From contig NZ_JAYKKJ010000012.1 of the NCBI RefSeq assembly GCF_035969385.1, positions 4,969 through 68,968 of the forward strand: DNA of 64,000 nucleotides. Direction: 5' to 3'. Positions within the stretch are counted from its first letter, which is position 1. Each line of letters begins with the position of its first letter. The notes beneath the pieces were generated by a model that did not search any database, had not been told where the DNA came from, and saw nothing but the letters and a program-made list of their open reading frames with translations. Positions 43,542-52,017 of the stretch are shown here, in pieces. Source of the DNA: SELP01 sp035969385. GTDB lineage: Bacteria > Pseudomonadota > Alphaproteobacteria > Rhodobacterales > Rhodobacteraceae. The position numbers and the translations under genes were made by a program.

Positions 43542-44453
43542 TCAGCGGTCCTTTGGATCAAGCGCATCGCGCAGCCCGTCGCCGACAAAGAAAAAGGCGA
43601 AAAGCGTGATGAGGAAGAAGAAGAGCGGGAAGAACAACATCCACAGTGTGCCGTTGTTCATCTGTTCCGTGCCGCCGTTGATCAAGGCGCCCAGCGATGT
43701 ATTGGGTTCCTGAATGCCAAGGCCAAGGTAGGAGATGAAGCTTTCGAAGATGATCATCTCGGGCACCAGAAGGGTCGCGTAGACGATCACGATCCCCAGA
43801 AGGTTTGGCACGATATGGCGCAGGATGATGGTCATGCGCGGGACGCCGATGGCCACTGCGGCCTCAACGAATTCCTTGTTCTTGATCGACAGGGTCTGGC
43901 CCCGCGCGATCCGCGCCATGGACAGCCAGGAAATCAGCCCGATCCCAAGGAAGAGCATGAAGATCGACCGGCCGAAGATAACCAGCATCAGGATCAGCAC
44001 GAACATGAAGGGAATGGACATCAGGATATCGACGGTCCGCATCATGACCCCGTCCGTGCGGCCCCCGACATAGCCCGCCAGCGCCCCGTAAAGTGTGCCG
44101 ACGATCACCGCCACCATGGCGCCAACGATCCCGACCAGAAGCGAAATCCGCGTGCCCTGCACGGTCCGGGCATAAAGGTCGCGCCCGTCGATATCGACCC
44201 CGAAGTAGTGGCCGGTTTCGATAGAGGGGACACCGCGGTAGGCCTGCGCCCCCATCAGGGAAAAGTCCACGTAGTCGGGTTCGAATTTCGCGAAATAGCC
44301 GCCGAATATCGCGAACAGGCTGACAAAGATCAGAACGATCAACCCGGCCACCGCGGCCTTGTTGCGGAAGAACCGGGTCCGGGCATCCGCCCAAAGGGAC
44401 CGGCCCTGAATCTCGCCCATCTGTGCGGGGGCGGTATCGGTTTGCATCGACAT
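43542..44453 (-). CDS. oppC: Oligopeptide ABC transporter permease OppC
   Basis: A 303-residue inner-membrane permease with an N-terminal helix (AAVAGLIVLIFVSLFAIFGG), a periplasmic segment, and five further helices. The cytoplasmic EAA loop that contacts the ATPases is EAAVAIGVPRMTIILRHIVPN. AGGAGG lies eight bases before the ATG. It forms the transmembrane pore with OppB. Confidence 0.95.
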   Translation of the reverse strand: MSMQTDTAPAQMGEIQGRSLWADARTRFFRNKAAVAGLIVLIFVSLFAIFGGYFAKFEPDYVDFSLMGAQAYRGVPSIETGHYFGVDIDGRDLYARTVQGTRISLLVGIVGAMVAVIVGTLYGALAGYVGGRTDGVMMRTVDILMSIPFMFVLILMLVIFGRSIFMLFLGIGLISWLSMARIARGQTLSIKNKEFVEAAVAIGVPRMTIILRHIVPNLLGIVIVYATLLVPEMIIFESFISYLGLGIQEPNTSLGALINGGTEQMNNGTLWMLFFPLFFFLITLFAFFFVGDGLRDALDPKDR

Positions 44454-44463
44454 TGCGCGCCTC

Positions 44464-45387
44464 CTAGTAGCGGATCTTCGGGTCGATCCATGCGTAAAGG
44501 ATATCGACCAGAAGGTTGAAGGTGATGGTCAGGACGCCCACAAGGATCGTGATGCCCATGATCACCGAATAGTCGCGGTTGAAGGCCGAGTTGACGAAGA
44601 ACTGGCCAATGCCACCGGTGGAAAACGCGATATCTACCACAACCGACCCTGTAATCATGCCCACGACAGCCGGCCCAAGGTAGGAAATCACCGGCAGCAG
44701 GGTCGGCTTCAGCGCGTGGCGCAGGATGACGCGGCGCATCGGCAGGCCCTTGGCCTTGGCCGTGCGGATGAAATTGGAATTCAGAACCTCTAGCATCGAC
44801 GACCGGGTGATCCGGGCAATGGACGCCATGTAGGACGTCGACAGCGCGATTACCGGCATGATGACATAGTTCCATTGGCCACCATTCCAGCCGCCACCGG
44901 GCAGCCAGCCCAAACCAAGGGTGAAAATCAGCAGCAGGATCGGCGCCATCACGAAGTTCGGCAGCGCCTGCGCCCCGATTGAGATGCCGACGGCGGTATA
45001 GTCCACGGCGGTATTATGTTTGATCGCGGCGGCGACACCCAGCGCCACGCCGACGACGACAGCGAACAATGCGGACCAGAGCCCATAGGTCAGGGTCACA
45101 GGGAAGCCCTGCGCGATCACCTCGTTCACGGTGCGGTCCGTGTATTGGAAGGACGGGCCGAAATCGAACCGGAAAACAACGCCGGTCACATAGTCCAGCA
45201 TTTGCTTCCACATAGGTTGATCCAACCCGTATTTCGCCTCGATATTGGCCATGACCTCGGGCGGGATCGGGCGCTCGGAATTGAACGGGCCACCGGGGGC
45301 CAGATACATCAGGAAGAAGCTGACGACGATCAGGATAAGGATGGTCGGGATCGCCACGGCCAGCCGTCGAACGATATAGGAAAACAT
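44464..45387 (-). CDS. oppB: Oligopeptide ABC transporter permease OppB
   Basis: A 307-residue permease beginning MFSYIVRRLAVAIPTILILI, the standard OppB/DppB start, with six helices. The EAA loop is RTAKAKGLPMRRVILRHALKP. The gene ends ten bases before oppC. It is separated from oppA by a 77-base spacer with a strong hairpin. Confidence 0.95.
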   Translation of the reverse strand: MFSYIVRRLAVAIPTILILIVVSFFLMYLAPGGPFNSERPIPPEVMANIEAKYGLDQPMWKQMLDYVTGVVFRFDFGPSFQYTDRTVNEVIAQGFPVTLTYGLWSALFAVVVGVALGVAAAIKHNTAVDYTAVGISIGAQALPNFVMAPILLLIFTLGLGWLPGGGWNGGQWNYVIMPVIALSTSYMASIARITRSSMLEVLNSNFIRTAKAKGLPMRRVILRHALKPTLLPVISYLGPAVVGMITGSVVVDIAFSTGGIGQFFVNSAFNRDYSVIMGITILVGVLTITFNLLVDILYAWIDPKIRY

Positions 45388-45416
45388 ATCGGGGCTCCGG
45401 GAATAGCCAAAGACAT

Positions 45417-45443
45417 CCGCGCCCCCGAAAACAGGGGGCGCGG
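45417..45443 (-). promoter_or_regulatory. Intercistronic hairpin between oppA and oppB
   Basis: A perfect 10-bp stem (CCGCGCCCCC / GGGGGCGCGG) with a seven-base loop lies 21 bases past the oppA stop. No T-run follows, so full termination is unlikely. Such stems usually stabilise the binding-protein mRNA and make it more abundant than the permease mRNA. Confidence 0.7.
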
Positions 45444-45464
45444 ACTTTTCAGGTCACTGCGCGT

Positions 45465-47096
45465 TTAGTTGGCAGTGAAATACAGGTCTTTGGAGTACCA
45501 GTTCTGCTGAACGTTCTGGACGGGCCAGGACCCGACAAGGTTCTCATCCATCATGTAGACGTTTGCATAGTGGTAGATCGGCGCGATCGGCGCTTCTGCG
45601 TCAATGATCTCTTCGACCCGGGTATAAAGCGGGTTGGGATCGTCCGAGGTTTTGGCCTCGGCCAGCAGGCTGTCCACCTCGGCATTGACGAACTTGGAGT
45701 CGTTGTAGCCGGATTCGGACTGCATCAGGTCAAGGAAGGTCGAGGCTTCGTTGTAGTCGCCACACCAGCCGCCACGGGCAATCTGGAAATCGCCGTTGGA
45801 CCGGGCTTCCAGGTAGGTCTGCCATTCCATGTTGGCCAGTTCCGCCTCGACGCCAAGGGTCTGCTTCCACATCTGGCTGACGGCAACGGCGATCGACCGG
45901 TGGGCGTCAGAGGTGTTGTAGAGGATCGAAGTGGTCAGCGGGTTGTCCGGACCATAGCCGGCCTCGGCCATCAGTTCCTGCGCCATCGCGTTGCGCTCGT
46001 CCTGCGTCATCGACGCGGTCGGAACATCCGGCACGGTGAACGATGCGGTCGCGCCCGGGGTGAAGGTGTAGGCCGCGGTCTGGCCGCCGGCCAGCACGTT
46101 GTCCACGATCACGTCGCGGTTGATGGCAAGGCTCAGCGCCTTGCGGACGCGGGCGTCTTGCAGGGCTTCCGGCGCACCGTCACGCAGGTTGAACATGTAG
46201 TAGTAGGAACACAGGCTCGGGAAGCTGATGGCTTCGTTCGGGTGCTCTTCCTGAAGGCGCGGGAACTGGCCGGCCGGCACTTCGGTCCGGTCAAGCTCGC
46301 CAGCAAGGAAGCGGGTAAGCGCGTTGTTTTCATCGTTGATGACCAGCGCGGTCACTTTTTCGATAATGGTGTTGTCGTTGTCCCAATACATGGTGTTGCG
46401 CTCGCGCACCGACCGTTCCTGCGGCACGTGCTCGGTCAGGACATAGGCGCCGTTCGACACGATGTTGCCCGGCTTGGTCCACTCGGTGCCATGGGCCTCA
46501 ACAGTGGCCTGATGGACCGGGAAGGTGGTCGAATGGGTCACCATCTGCGCGAAGTAGGGCAGCGGTTGCGACAGATGGACAACCAGCGTGTGATCGTCGG
46601 TCGCTTCAACGCCAAGGTCTTCCAGCGGCGCTTCGCCACCGATCACCGCGTCGACGTTCTCGATCGACATCAGCGACATGTACCACGAATAGGGCGATGC
46701 CAGTTCCGGGCTGGCCGCGCGGCGCCATGCATAGACGAAGTCATTCGCGGTGACCGGATCACCGTTCGACCACTTGGCGTTGTCGCGCAGGGTGAAGGTA
46801 TAGGTCATCTTGTCGTCGGACACGGTATAGCCGGTCGCGACACCCGGAACGAGGTTGCCGTCAGCATCCTGGTTCATCAGACCTTCGAACAGGTCACGGA
46901 TGATTTCAGAACCGGACACGTCTTCGACAAGACCCGGATCGGTCGAGCTGTGCTCGTCCAGAACGCGGTAGGTGAATTCCTGCACGTCAGCCAGCGCTTC
47001 GCCGGTGACGGGATGCGTGGCCTGCGCATAGGCCATGCCGCCGGTCAGGACGAGCAGCGCGGCGGTGGACGCCTTGAGGGTCATTTTGATGGACAT
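45465..47096 (-). CDS. oppA: Oligopeptide ABC transporter substrate-binding protein OppA
   Basis: A 543-residue periplasmic binding protein with a signal peptide (KMTLKASTAALLVLTGGMAYAQA). The SBP family 5 pattern is present: VPGVATGYTVSDDKMTYTFTLRDNAKWSNGDPVTANDFVYAWRR in pieces, SYFAQM-like PYFAQMVTHSTTFPVHQ, and NYKNPE-like blocks. AGGGAGA precedes the ATG. It binds peptides in the periplasm and delivers them to OppBC, likely supporting growth on peptides as a nitrogen source. It is the first gene of oppABCDF. Confidence 0.95.
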   Translation of the reverse strand: MSIKMTLKASTAALLVLTGGMAYAQATHPVTGEALADVQEFTYRVLDEHSSTDPGLVEDVSGSEIIRDLFEGLMNQDADGNLVPGVATGYTVSDDKMTYTFTLRDNAKWSNGDPVTANDFVYAWRRAASPELASPYSWYMSLMSIENVDAVIGGEAPLEDLGVEATDDHTLVVHLSQPLPYFAQMVTHSTTFPVHQATVEAHGTEWTKPGNIVSNGAYVLTEHVPQERSVRERNTMYWDNDNTIIEKVTALVINDENNALTRFLAGELDRTEVPAGQFPRLQEEHPNEAISFPSLCSYYYMFNLRDGAPEALQDARVRKALSLAINRDVIVDNVLAGGQTAAYTFTPGATASFTVPDVPTASMTQDERNAMAQELMAEAGYGPDNPLTTSILYNTSDAHRSIAVAVSQMWKQTLGVEAELANMEWQTYLEARSNGDFQIARGGWCGDYNEASTFLDLMQSESGYNDSKFVNAEVDSLLAEAKTSDDPNPLYTRVEEIIDAEAPIAPIYHYANVYMMDENLVGSWPVQNVQQNWYSKDLYFTAN

Positions 47097-47456
47097 GAAA
47101 TAGTCTCCCTATCGTTGGGCCCGTTCCGGGCCGTGGAGTCGGTTGCTTCTCGCGGCAAGCGCGACAATGGAGTGATCCTTTTTCCTGTTGATCAAATTAG
47201 CAAGGGGGGAAAGGAAACTGACCAAACGTCACTTTGGGTGCCGCCTTCGTTTCGGCCGCTGTTTCGTCTTTTTGACCAAATCGGGCAGTCTCTGCGCCCG
47301 AAATGGGCGATATGGGATGTGTGCCCAAGGGAACGATGCGCGGCCGCTGTGCCAAAAACGGGCGCGGATAGTTTCAGGCAGGGGTTGATTCGGCGGGCTC
47401 GGCCTTCTGCGTGTCTCGGGTCTGGAATGTCCGGCGCGCAACCATATCCTAGGGGC
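47097..47456. promoter_or_regulatory. Divergent oppA / hemerythrin spacer with TGAYCAAA repeats
   Basis: The 360-base spacer contains no gene. It has three direct copies of a short motif: TTGATCAAAT at 47188-47197, CTGACCAAA at 47218-47226 and TTGACCAAAT at 47272-47281. These are candidate operator sites for opp. No certain promoter was identified, and the motif is short enough that chance is possible. Confidence 0.4.
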
Positions 47457-48047
47457 ATGACGCATTCCGAATCCTCGAACGACCTGTCACTCGATCAACG
47501 CCAAGGGTTGCCCGACGCGCTGCAGGTGCTTTTGCGCGACTACCCGCGGGATGCGTGGGAGGCTGATCCGGCCTTTGGCGGGCTTGTCCGGTTCTGGCTG
47601 GAACGTCATCAAATGTTCCGGCGGCTGATGGCTGCGATGCAGTCCGAAACCGAAGCGCTATTGGGCCGCACCGCCGACCCGCAAAGATTCGCTGCGCGGC
47701 TGTCCCGCTATGGCAGCCATTTCATCAACGATCTTCACGGGCACCACATGATCGAGGATCAGCACTACTTCCCACTTCTGGCCCAGAAAGATTCGCGTAT
47801 TATCAAGGGGTTCGATCTACTTGACGCGGACCATCACGCGCTGGACGGCATCCTGTCCGGCTTTGCCGAGGCCGCAAACGCTGCCCTTGGCGTATGGGAA
47901 GGGGACCGGGCCATTCTGCAGGACCGGGCGGGTGACCTGCAATCGACCCTGGCGGGATTGCAGCGGATGATCTCGCGCCATCTGGATGACGAAGAAGATC
48001 TGATCGTGCCGGTCATTCTGAAATACGGGGAATCCGGGTTGGGCTGA
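47457..48047 (+). CDS. Hemerythrin-domain (HHE) protein
   Basis: A 196-residue helical protein from ATG 47457. The histidine/acid pattern of a hemerythrin-like HHE domain is visible: ERHQMFRRL, HFINDLHGHHMIEDQHYFP, DADHHALDG and ISRHLDDEEDLIVP. The motif set can bind a di-iron centre for oxygen or nitric oxide sensing or protection. It is a single gene. The preceding G-rich ribosome site is close to the ATG, so the exact start is slightly uncertain. Confidence 0.85.
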   Translation: MTHSESSNDLSLDQRQGLPDALQVLLRDYPRDAWEADPAFGGLVRFWLERHQMFRRLMAAMQSETEALLGRTADPQRFAARLSRYGSHFINDLHGHHMIEDQHYFPLLAQKDSRIIKGFDLLDADHHALDGILSGFAEAANAALGVWEGDRAILQDRAGDLQSTLAGLQRMISRHLDDEEDLIVPVILKYGESGLG

Positions 48048-48058
48048 CCCCCGATCCC

Positions 48059-48086
48059 AAAAAGAAAAACCCCGCCAAAGGCGGGG
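48059..48086 (-). terminator. Rho-independent terminator after rpmJ
   Basis: A 7-bp stem CCCCGCC / GGCGGGG with a three-base loop is followed on the minus strand by TTTTTCTTTTT. It lies between two convergent genes and may also serve the hemerythrin gene. Confidence 0.9.
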
Positions 48087-48110
48087 CATTCTTTCGGTCT
48101 GTCTGCCGTC

Positions 48111-48236
48111 TTAGCCCTGGCGGGCTTTGAACCGGCGCTGGGTCTTGTTGATCACATAGACCCGGCCCTTGCGGCGCACGACGCGGCAATCGCGGTGGCG
48201 CTGCTTGAGCGAACGGAGCGAGTTGCGAACTTTCAT
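48111..48236 (-). CDS. rpmJ: 50S ribosomal protein L36
   Basis: A 41-residue basic protein, MKVRNSLRSLKQRHRDCRVV at the start and ending VINKTQRRFKARQG. It is the alphaproteobacterial L36 form with a short insertion relative to the 38-residue form, and only one cysteine, so the zinc-binding set of the C+ form is absent. It is a single gene beside tRNA-Val and ends at the terminator at 48059-48086. Confidence 0.95.
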   Translation of the reverse strand: MKVRNSLRSLKQRHRDCRVVRRKGRVYVINKTQRRFKARQG

Positions 48237-48323
48237 AGTCCTTCTCCTCATGTCGCGGCGCGGCGATTGCGCCTGTTTCGTGCATGGGCTGGCGGGGTTG
48301 CCCCCGGAAGCCCGGTGAATAGA

Positions 48324-48398
48324 TGGTGGGCGGTACTGGGATCGAACCAGTGGCCACTACGATGTCAACGTAGTGCTCTACCGCTGAGCTAACCGCCC
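48324..48398 (-). tRNA. tRNA-Val (GAC)
   Basis: A 75-base cloverleaf read on the minus strand. The acceptor stem is GGGCGGT/ACCGCCC with discriminator A and encoded CCA. The D arm is GCTCAGCGGTAGAGC, the anticodon stem CTACG/CGTAG holds the loop TTGACAT (anticodon GAC, valine), and the T arm is ACTGG TTCGATC CCAGT. All four stems pair without mismatches. Confidence 0.97.
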
Positions 48399-48557
48399 AT
48401 CTGCCTTTCGCGATCCGTCCATCTGCGCCCCCAAAACAAAAGGGACGCGGGCGTTCCGCGTCGGGTAGCGCGGTCTTTAAAAGGAATCGCGGGGGGGATC
48501 AAGGGCTTTTGGAAAATCCGTTTTCAAAGCTATCTTCACCAGTGAAAGGAGCCCGCC

Positions 48558-49424
48558 TTGGACAGCGAGTCGTATCGACTTTTCCTGCCGATGTCCCGTA
48601 AAACAAGCGTTGTTTTCGGGTCGCCGCACTCTGGGAATGCCTATCCGAAGGCGTTCCTTGATCGTGCGATTCTGGACAAACACACGATCCGATCCTCAGA
48701 AGATGCTTTTGTCGACGATCTTTTTTCATCGGTTCCACTGCATGGCGCACCCTTGATCGCCGCGCAAATGCCGCGGGCCTACATTGATCTTAATCGCGGA
48801 CCCAACGAACTCGACCCGGCGCTGATCGACGGGCTGCGTCGTCCCGCCCACAATCCGCGGATCGCAAGCGGGCTGGGGGTGGTGCCAAGGGTTGTCGCCA
48901 ATGGGCGCCCAATCTATCGCGGAAAACTGTCGCTGGACGAAGCGTACGATCGGATTGCCAACCATTGGCGCCCATATCATGACGGGCTTCAAACCCTGCT
49001 TGACCAGTCGATGGGCAGATTCGGGCAGTCGATCCTGATCGATTGCCATTCCATGCCGCGCGAGGCACTGGATGCCGTTGGCCGGCAAGGCGCCGACCGG
49101 CCGCAGGTCGTGCTGGGCGACAGGTTCGGCGCGGCGGCAAGCAATGACATCGTCGAACAGGTCGAGGCCGCCTTTGCAGCCGCCGGGTTCCGGGTCGCCC
49201 GGAACATGCCGTTTGCGGGCGCCTATATCTGCCAGACCTACGGGCGTCCGTCGCGCGGACAACACGCGATTCAGGTGGAAATCGACAGGTCGCTCTATAT
49301 GGACGAAGCCCGAATCGCCCTTCTTCCCGACTACCCCTTATTCAAGGCGCGAATCGAACAGGCGATCCGTGAAATCTGCGCCATTGGCGCGGCGGATCAG
49401 GATCAGCCCATGGCGGCGGAATAG
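48558..49424 (+). CDS. N-formylglutamate amidohydrolase family protein (2)
   Basis: A 288-residue second copy of the N-formylglutamate amidohydrolase fold, starting at TTG with AAAGGAG seven bases upstream. Metal and substrate blocks are VVFGSPHSGNAYP, EDAFVDDLF, YIDLNRGPNELDP, ILIDCHSMP and NMPFAGAYICQTYG. It is much closer to the true HutG type than copy 1 at 4262-5041. No hutH, hutU or hutI gene is nearby, so histidine catabolism is only possible. Its stop is three bases from the end of dinB, which is convergent. Confidence 0.88.
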   Translation: MDSESYRLFLPMSRKTSVVFGSPHSGNAYPKAFLDRAILDKHTIRSSEDAFVDDLFSSVPLHGAPLIAAQMPRAYIDLNRGPNELDPALIDGLRRPAHNPRIASGLGVVPRVVANGRPIYRGKLSLDEAYDRIANHWRPYHDGLQTLLDQSMGRFGQSILIDCHSMPREALDAVGRQGADRPQVVLGDRFGAAASNDIVEQVEAAFAAAGFRVARNMPFAGAYICQTYGRPSRGQHAIQVEIDRSLYMDEARIALLPDYPLFKARIEQAIREICAIGAADQDQPMAAE

Positions 49425-49427
49425 GCC

Positions 49428-50681
49428 CTAGCGCAACGCGCGGCCCTTGATGATCGCATCCTTGCCGAATTTCTTGCGGATCAGATCGGCGGCACGTTCC
49501 GCGTCGGTGCGCCGTCCGGCGTCGGGGTCCAGTAGATCGCCTTCGCGGTCCGCTTCGGAGGCATTGACAAGATGCGATATCCCCACGCCAAGCAGCCGAT
49601 AGGGCCCTTCGTCCCCCAGCTGGTCCAAAAGCGCCCGGCAGGTGCGATAGATGCGGTCGGCCATCTGGGTTGGCTGGTGCAACTGATGCTGCCGGGTCAG
49701 CAGCTTGTGGGAGGCGCGTTTCAGCTTCAGGGTCACGACGCGCCCCGCCATGCCCTTGGCCTTGGCCCGGTCCGACACCTGTTCGGCCAGACGCCAGATA
49801 TGGCCGTCCAGAACGTCGGTATTGCCCGTATCTTCGAAAAACGTGGTTTCCTTCGAGATGGATTTGACCGGCGCATTCGGGGATACGCGCCGCCGGTCTT
49901 GCCCCCGCGCAAGGTGCCAGAGCCGGTCTCCCATACCGCCGAACCGGTGGATCAGGTCGTCTTTCTCCCAGCGTAGCAGATCGTTGAAGGTGCGGATGCC
50001 GGCCCGATCAAGGCTTTCCTGCGCGGCGGGGCCGATCCCCCAGATCATCCGGACCGGTTTGTCGCGCAGGAATTCTCCGGTCTCCGCCGCGCCGATCACG
50101 GAAAACCCGCGCGGTTTGTCCAGATCCGATGCGACCTTTGCCAGAAACTTGTTGTGGGACAGGCCAATCGACCCGGTGATTCCGATTTCGTCGTGCATCC
50201 GTTTCACCAGACGGGCCAACATGACCGCGGGCGGCGCGCCGTGCAGGCGGGCGGTGCCGGTCAGGTCCATGAACGCCTCGTCCAGCGACAGCGGCTCTAC
50301 CACGGGGGTCAATTCGTCCATCATCGCCCGGACTTGCCGCGATACCTCGACATAGCGCTGCATTCGACCATGCACCACGACCGCCTCGGGGCACAGTTTC
50401 AATGCCTGAAACATCGGCATGGCGGACCGCACCCCCTTGATCCGGGCAAGGTAGCAGGCGGTCGAAACCACCCCCCGCTTGCCGCCGCCGACGATCACCG
50501 GCTTGTCGCGCAATTCGGGGTTATCGAGCTTTTCGACACTGGCGTAAAAGGCATCGCAGTCCATATGCGCGATGGTCAGGTCGAACAGTTCGGGGTGAGA
50601 TGTCACACGCGGCGACCGGCAGGTCGGGCAACGGCGTCCCTCCTCGAACGTGGTCAGGCAATCGCGACAAATTGCGGGCAT
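49428..50681 (-). CDS. dinB: DNA polymerase IV with N-terminal zinc ribbon
   Basis: A 417-residue Y-family polymerase that bypasses DNA lesions with low fidelity. Catalytic blocks are IAHMDCDAFYASVE and SLDEAFMDLTG. A helix-hairpin-helix region and a little-finger domain (KSISKETTFFEDTGN) follow. The N terminus has an extra putative zinc ribbon with cysteines at 5, 8, 18 and 21 (CRDC...CPTC) before the polymerase fold, not present in E. coli DinB. No LexA box was identified upstream by eye. Confidence 0.93.
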   Translation of the reverse strand: MPAICRDCLTTFEEGRRCPTCRSPRVTSHPELFDLTIAHMDCDAFYASVEKLDNPELRDKPVIVGGGKRGVVSTACYLARIKGVRSAMPMFQALKLCPEAVVVHGRMQRYVEVSRQVRAMMDELTPVVEPLSLDEAFMDLTGTARLHGAPPAVMLARLVKRMHDEIGITGSIGLSHNKFLAKVASDLDKPRGFSVIGAAETGEFLRDKPVRMIWGIGPAAQESLDRAGIRTFNDLLRWEKDDLIHRFGGMGDRLWHLARGQDRRRVSPNAPVKSISKETTFFEDTGNTDVLDGHIWRLAEQVSDRAKAKGMAGRVVTLKLKRASHKLLTRQHQLHQPTQMADRIYRTCRALLDQLGDEGPYRLLGVGISHLVNASEADREGDLLDPDAGRRTDAERAADLIRKKFGKDAIIKGRALR

Positions 50682-50793
50682 GGGAAAACCCTATCACTCG
50701 ACTGCGCCGGGCGGGAGTGGGGCTGCTACAAATTCCCGGTGCATTTTTCAAACCCGTGCTAGGCTGAGCCAGGCAACCGAAAGGATCAAGCAA

Positions 50794-51945
50794 ATGGGTA
50801 GCGTTACGATTCTGGTCGGCACGACCAAGGGCGCATTTCTGCTGGACGGAAACGAAGACCGAACCAAGTTCAAAGTGCGCGGCCCGTTCTGTGGCGGCTG
50901 GCCGATCAACCATGTGGTCGGGGACTCTGACACCGGAACGATCTGGGCTGGTGGCGGCGGTGACTGGTTCGGCGCCGGGGTCTGGCGATCCGAAGACGGT
51001 GGCGACACCTGGACCCTCTCAAAATTGACCAAGGGCCAGATGGACGACTGGGCCGCGAATGACCCGGATTTCGCCCAGATGATCGGCTGGGAACCGACCG
51101 AGCCGCCCTTCGGCGACGAGTTTTCGCAAGTCTGGTCCGTTGGGTACGCGCATGGAACCGTTTACGCGGGAACCAAGCCCGCCAATCTTTTGGCAAGCTC
51201 TGACAATGGCGCGACATGGGCGCGGGTCGACGGGCTGACCGATCACCCCTCGCGGCCCGATTGGCACGGCGGCGCGGCGGGGCTTGTCCTGCACACCATT
51301 GTTTCCGACCCAACTGATCCAGCCAAGATGTGGATCGGCATTTCGGCGGCCGGGGTCTTTGGCACCGAAGACGGCGGCAAGACATGGGACCGGCGCAATC
51401 GCTTGTCCAATGCCGAGGCCTGCCAGCACCACGATCACCCCGCCGCACCCCGCGATGGGGAAACCGGGCATTGCGTGCACAACATGGTGCAGGCGCCGGG
51501 CGGCGACGTTCTTTATCAGCAAAACCACCACGGCGTTTATCGCAGCGCGGACGGAGGGCGCAGTTGGGACGACGTGACCGAAGGGCTTCCCTCGACCTTC
51601 GGTTTTCCGATTGCCGTGCATCCGCGTGATCCGCAGACCGTCTGGACCCTGCCGCTGAACGGCGACACTCAGGGTCGGTTCCCGCCTGACGCAAAGGCGG
51701 CCGTCTGGAAATCGTCGGACGGTGGGCAAAGCTGGGCGGCAAAACGGGAGGGGCTGCCGCAAGAGGCCTGTTTCTTCACCGTGTTGCGGCAGGCGATGGC
51801 GAATGACCGCGCGGAACCCGCAGGGGTCTATTTCGGCACCAACACCGGGTCTGTCTTTGTCAGCCCCGATGAAGGCGAAACATGGATCGAAGCGGCCCGG
51901 CACCTGCCCACCGTCCTGGCGGTCGAGGTGCTGGAACGGTCCTGA
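50794..51945 (+). CDS. BNR/Asp-box beta-propeller protein
   Basis: A 383-residue protein from ATG 50794 without signal peptide. It holds six Asp-box motifs of the S-x-D-x-G-x-x-W type: SEDGGDTW, SSDNGATW, TEDGGKTW, SADGGRSW, SSDGGQSW and SPDEGETW. This predicts a six-bladed beta-propeller like sialidases and photosystem-assembly-like proteins, but no sialidase catalytic triad could be assigned. Its substrate or partner is unknown. The gene is monocistronic or starts the run to the NUDIX gene. Confidence 0.82.
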   Translation: MGSVTILVGTTKGAFLLDGNEDRTKFKVRGPFCGGWPINHVVGDSDTGTIWAGGGGDWFGAGVWRSEDGGDTWTLSKLTKGQMDDWAANDPDFAQMIGWEPTEPPFGDEFSQVWSVGYAHGTVYAGTKPANLLASSDNGATWARVDGLTDHPSRPDWHGGAAGLVLHTIVSDPTDPAKMWIGISAAGVFGTEDGGKTWDRRNRLSNAEACQHHDHPAAPRDGETGHCVHNMVQAPGGDVLYQQNHHGVYRSADGGRSWDDVTEGLPSTFGFPIAVHPRDPQTVWTLPLNGDTQGRFPPDAKAAVWKSSDGGQSWAAKREGLPQEACFFTVLRQAMANDRAEPAGVYFGTNTGSVFVSPDEGETWIEAARHLPTVLAVEVLERS

Positions 51946-52017
51946 TCGGCCCTTGCCCCGGCCTGTCGGTTCCCATAGCCAGAGACCTGAAACGACAATG
52001 GGCAAGAGGTGCGACCG

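Noticed and set aside
45570..47456. Extending the hemerythrin gene upstream through the oppA antisense strand
   Set aside because: The open frame is long but crosses oppA in antisense. ATG 47457 begins the only part with hemerythrin similarity.
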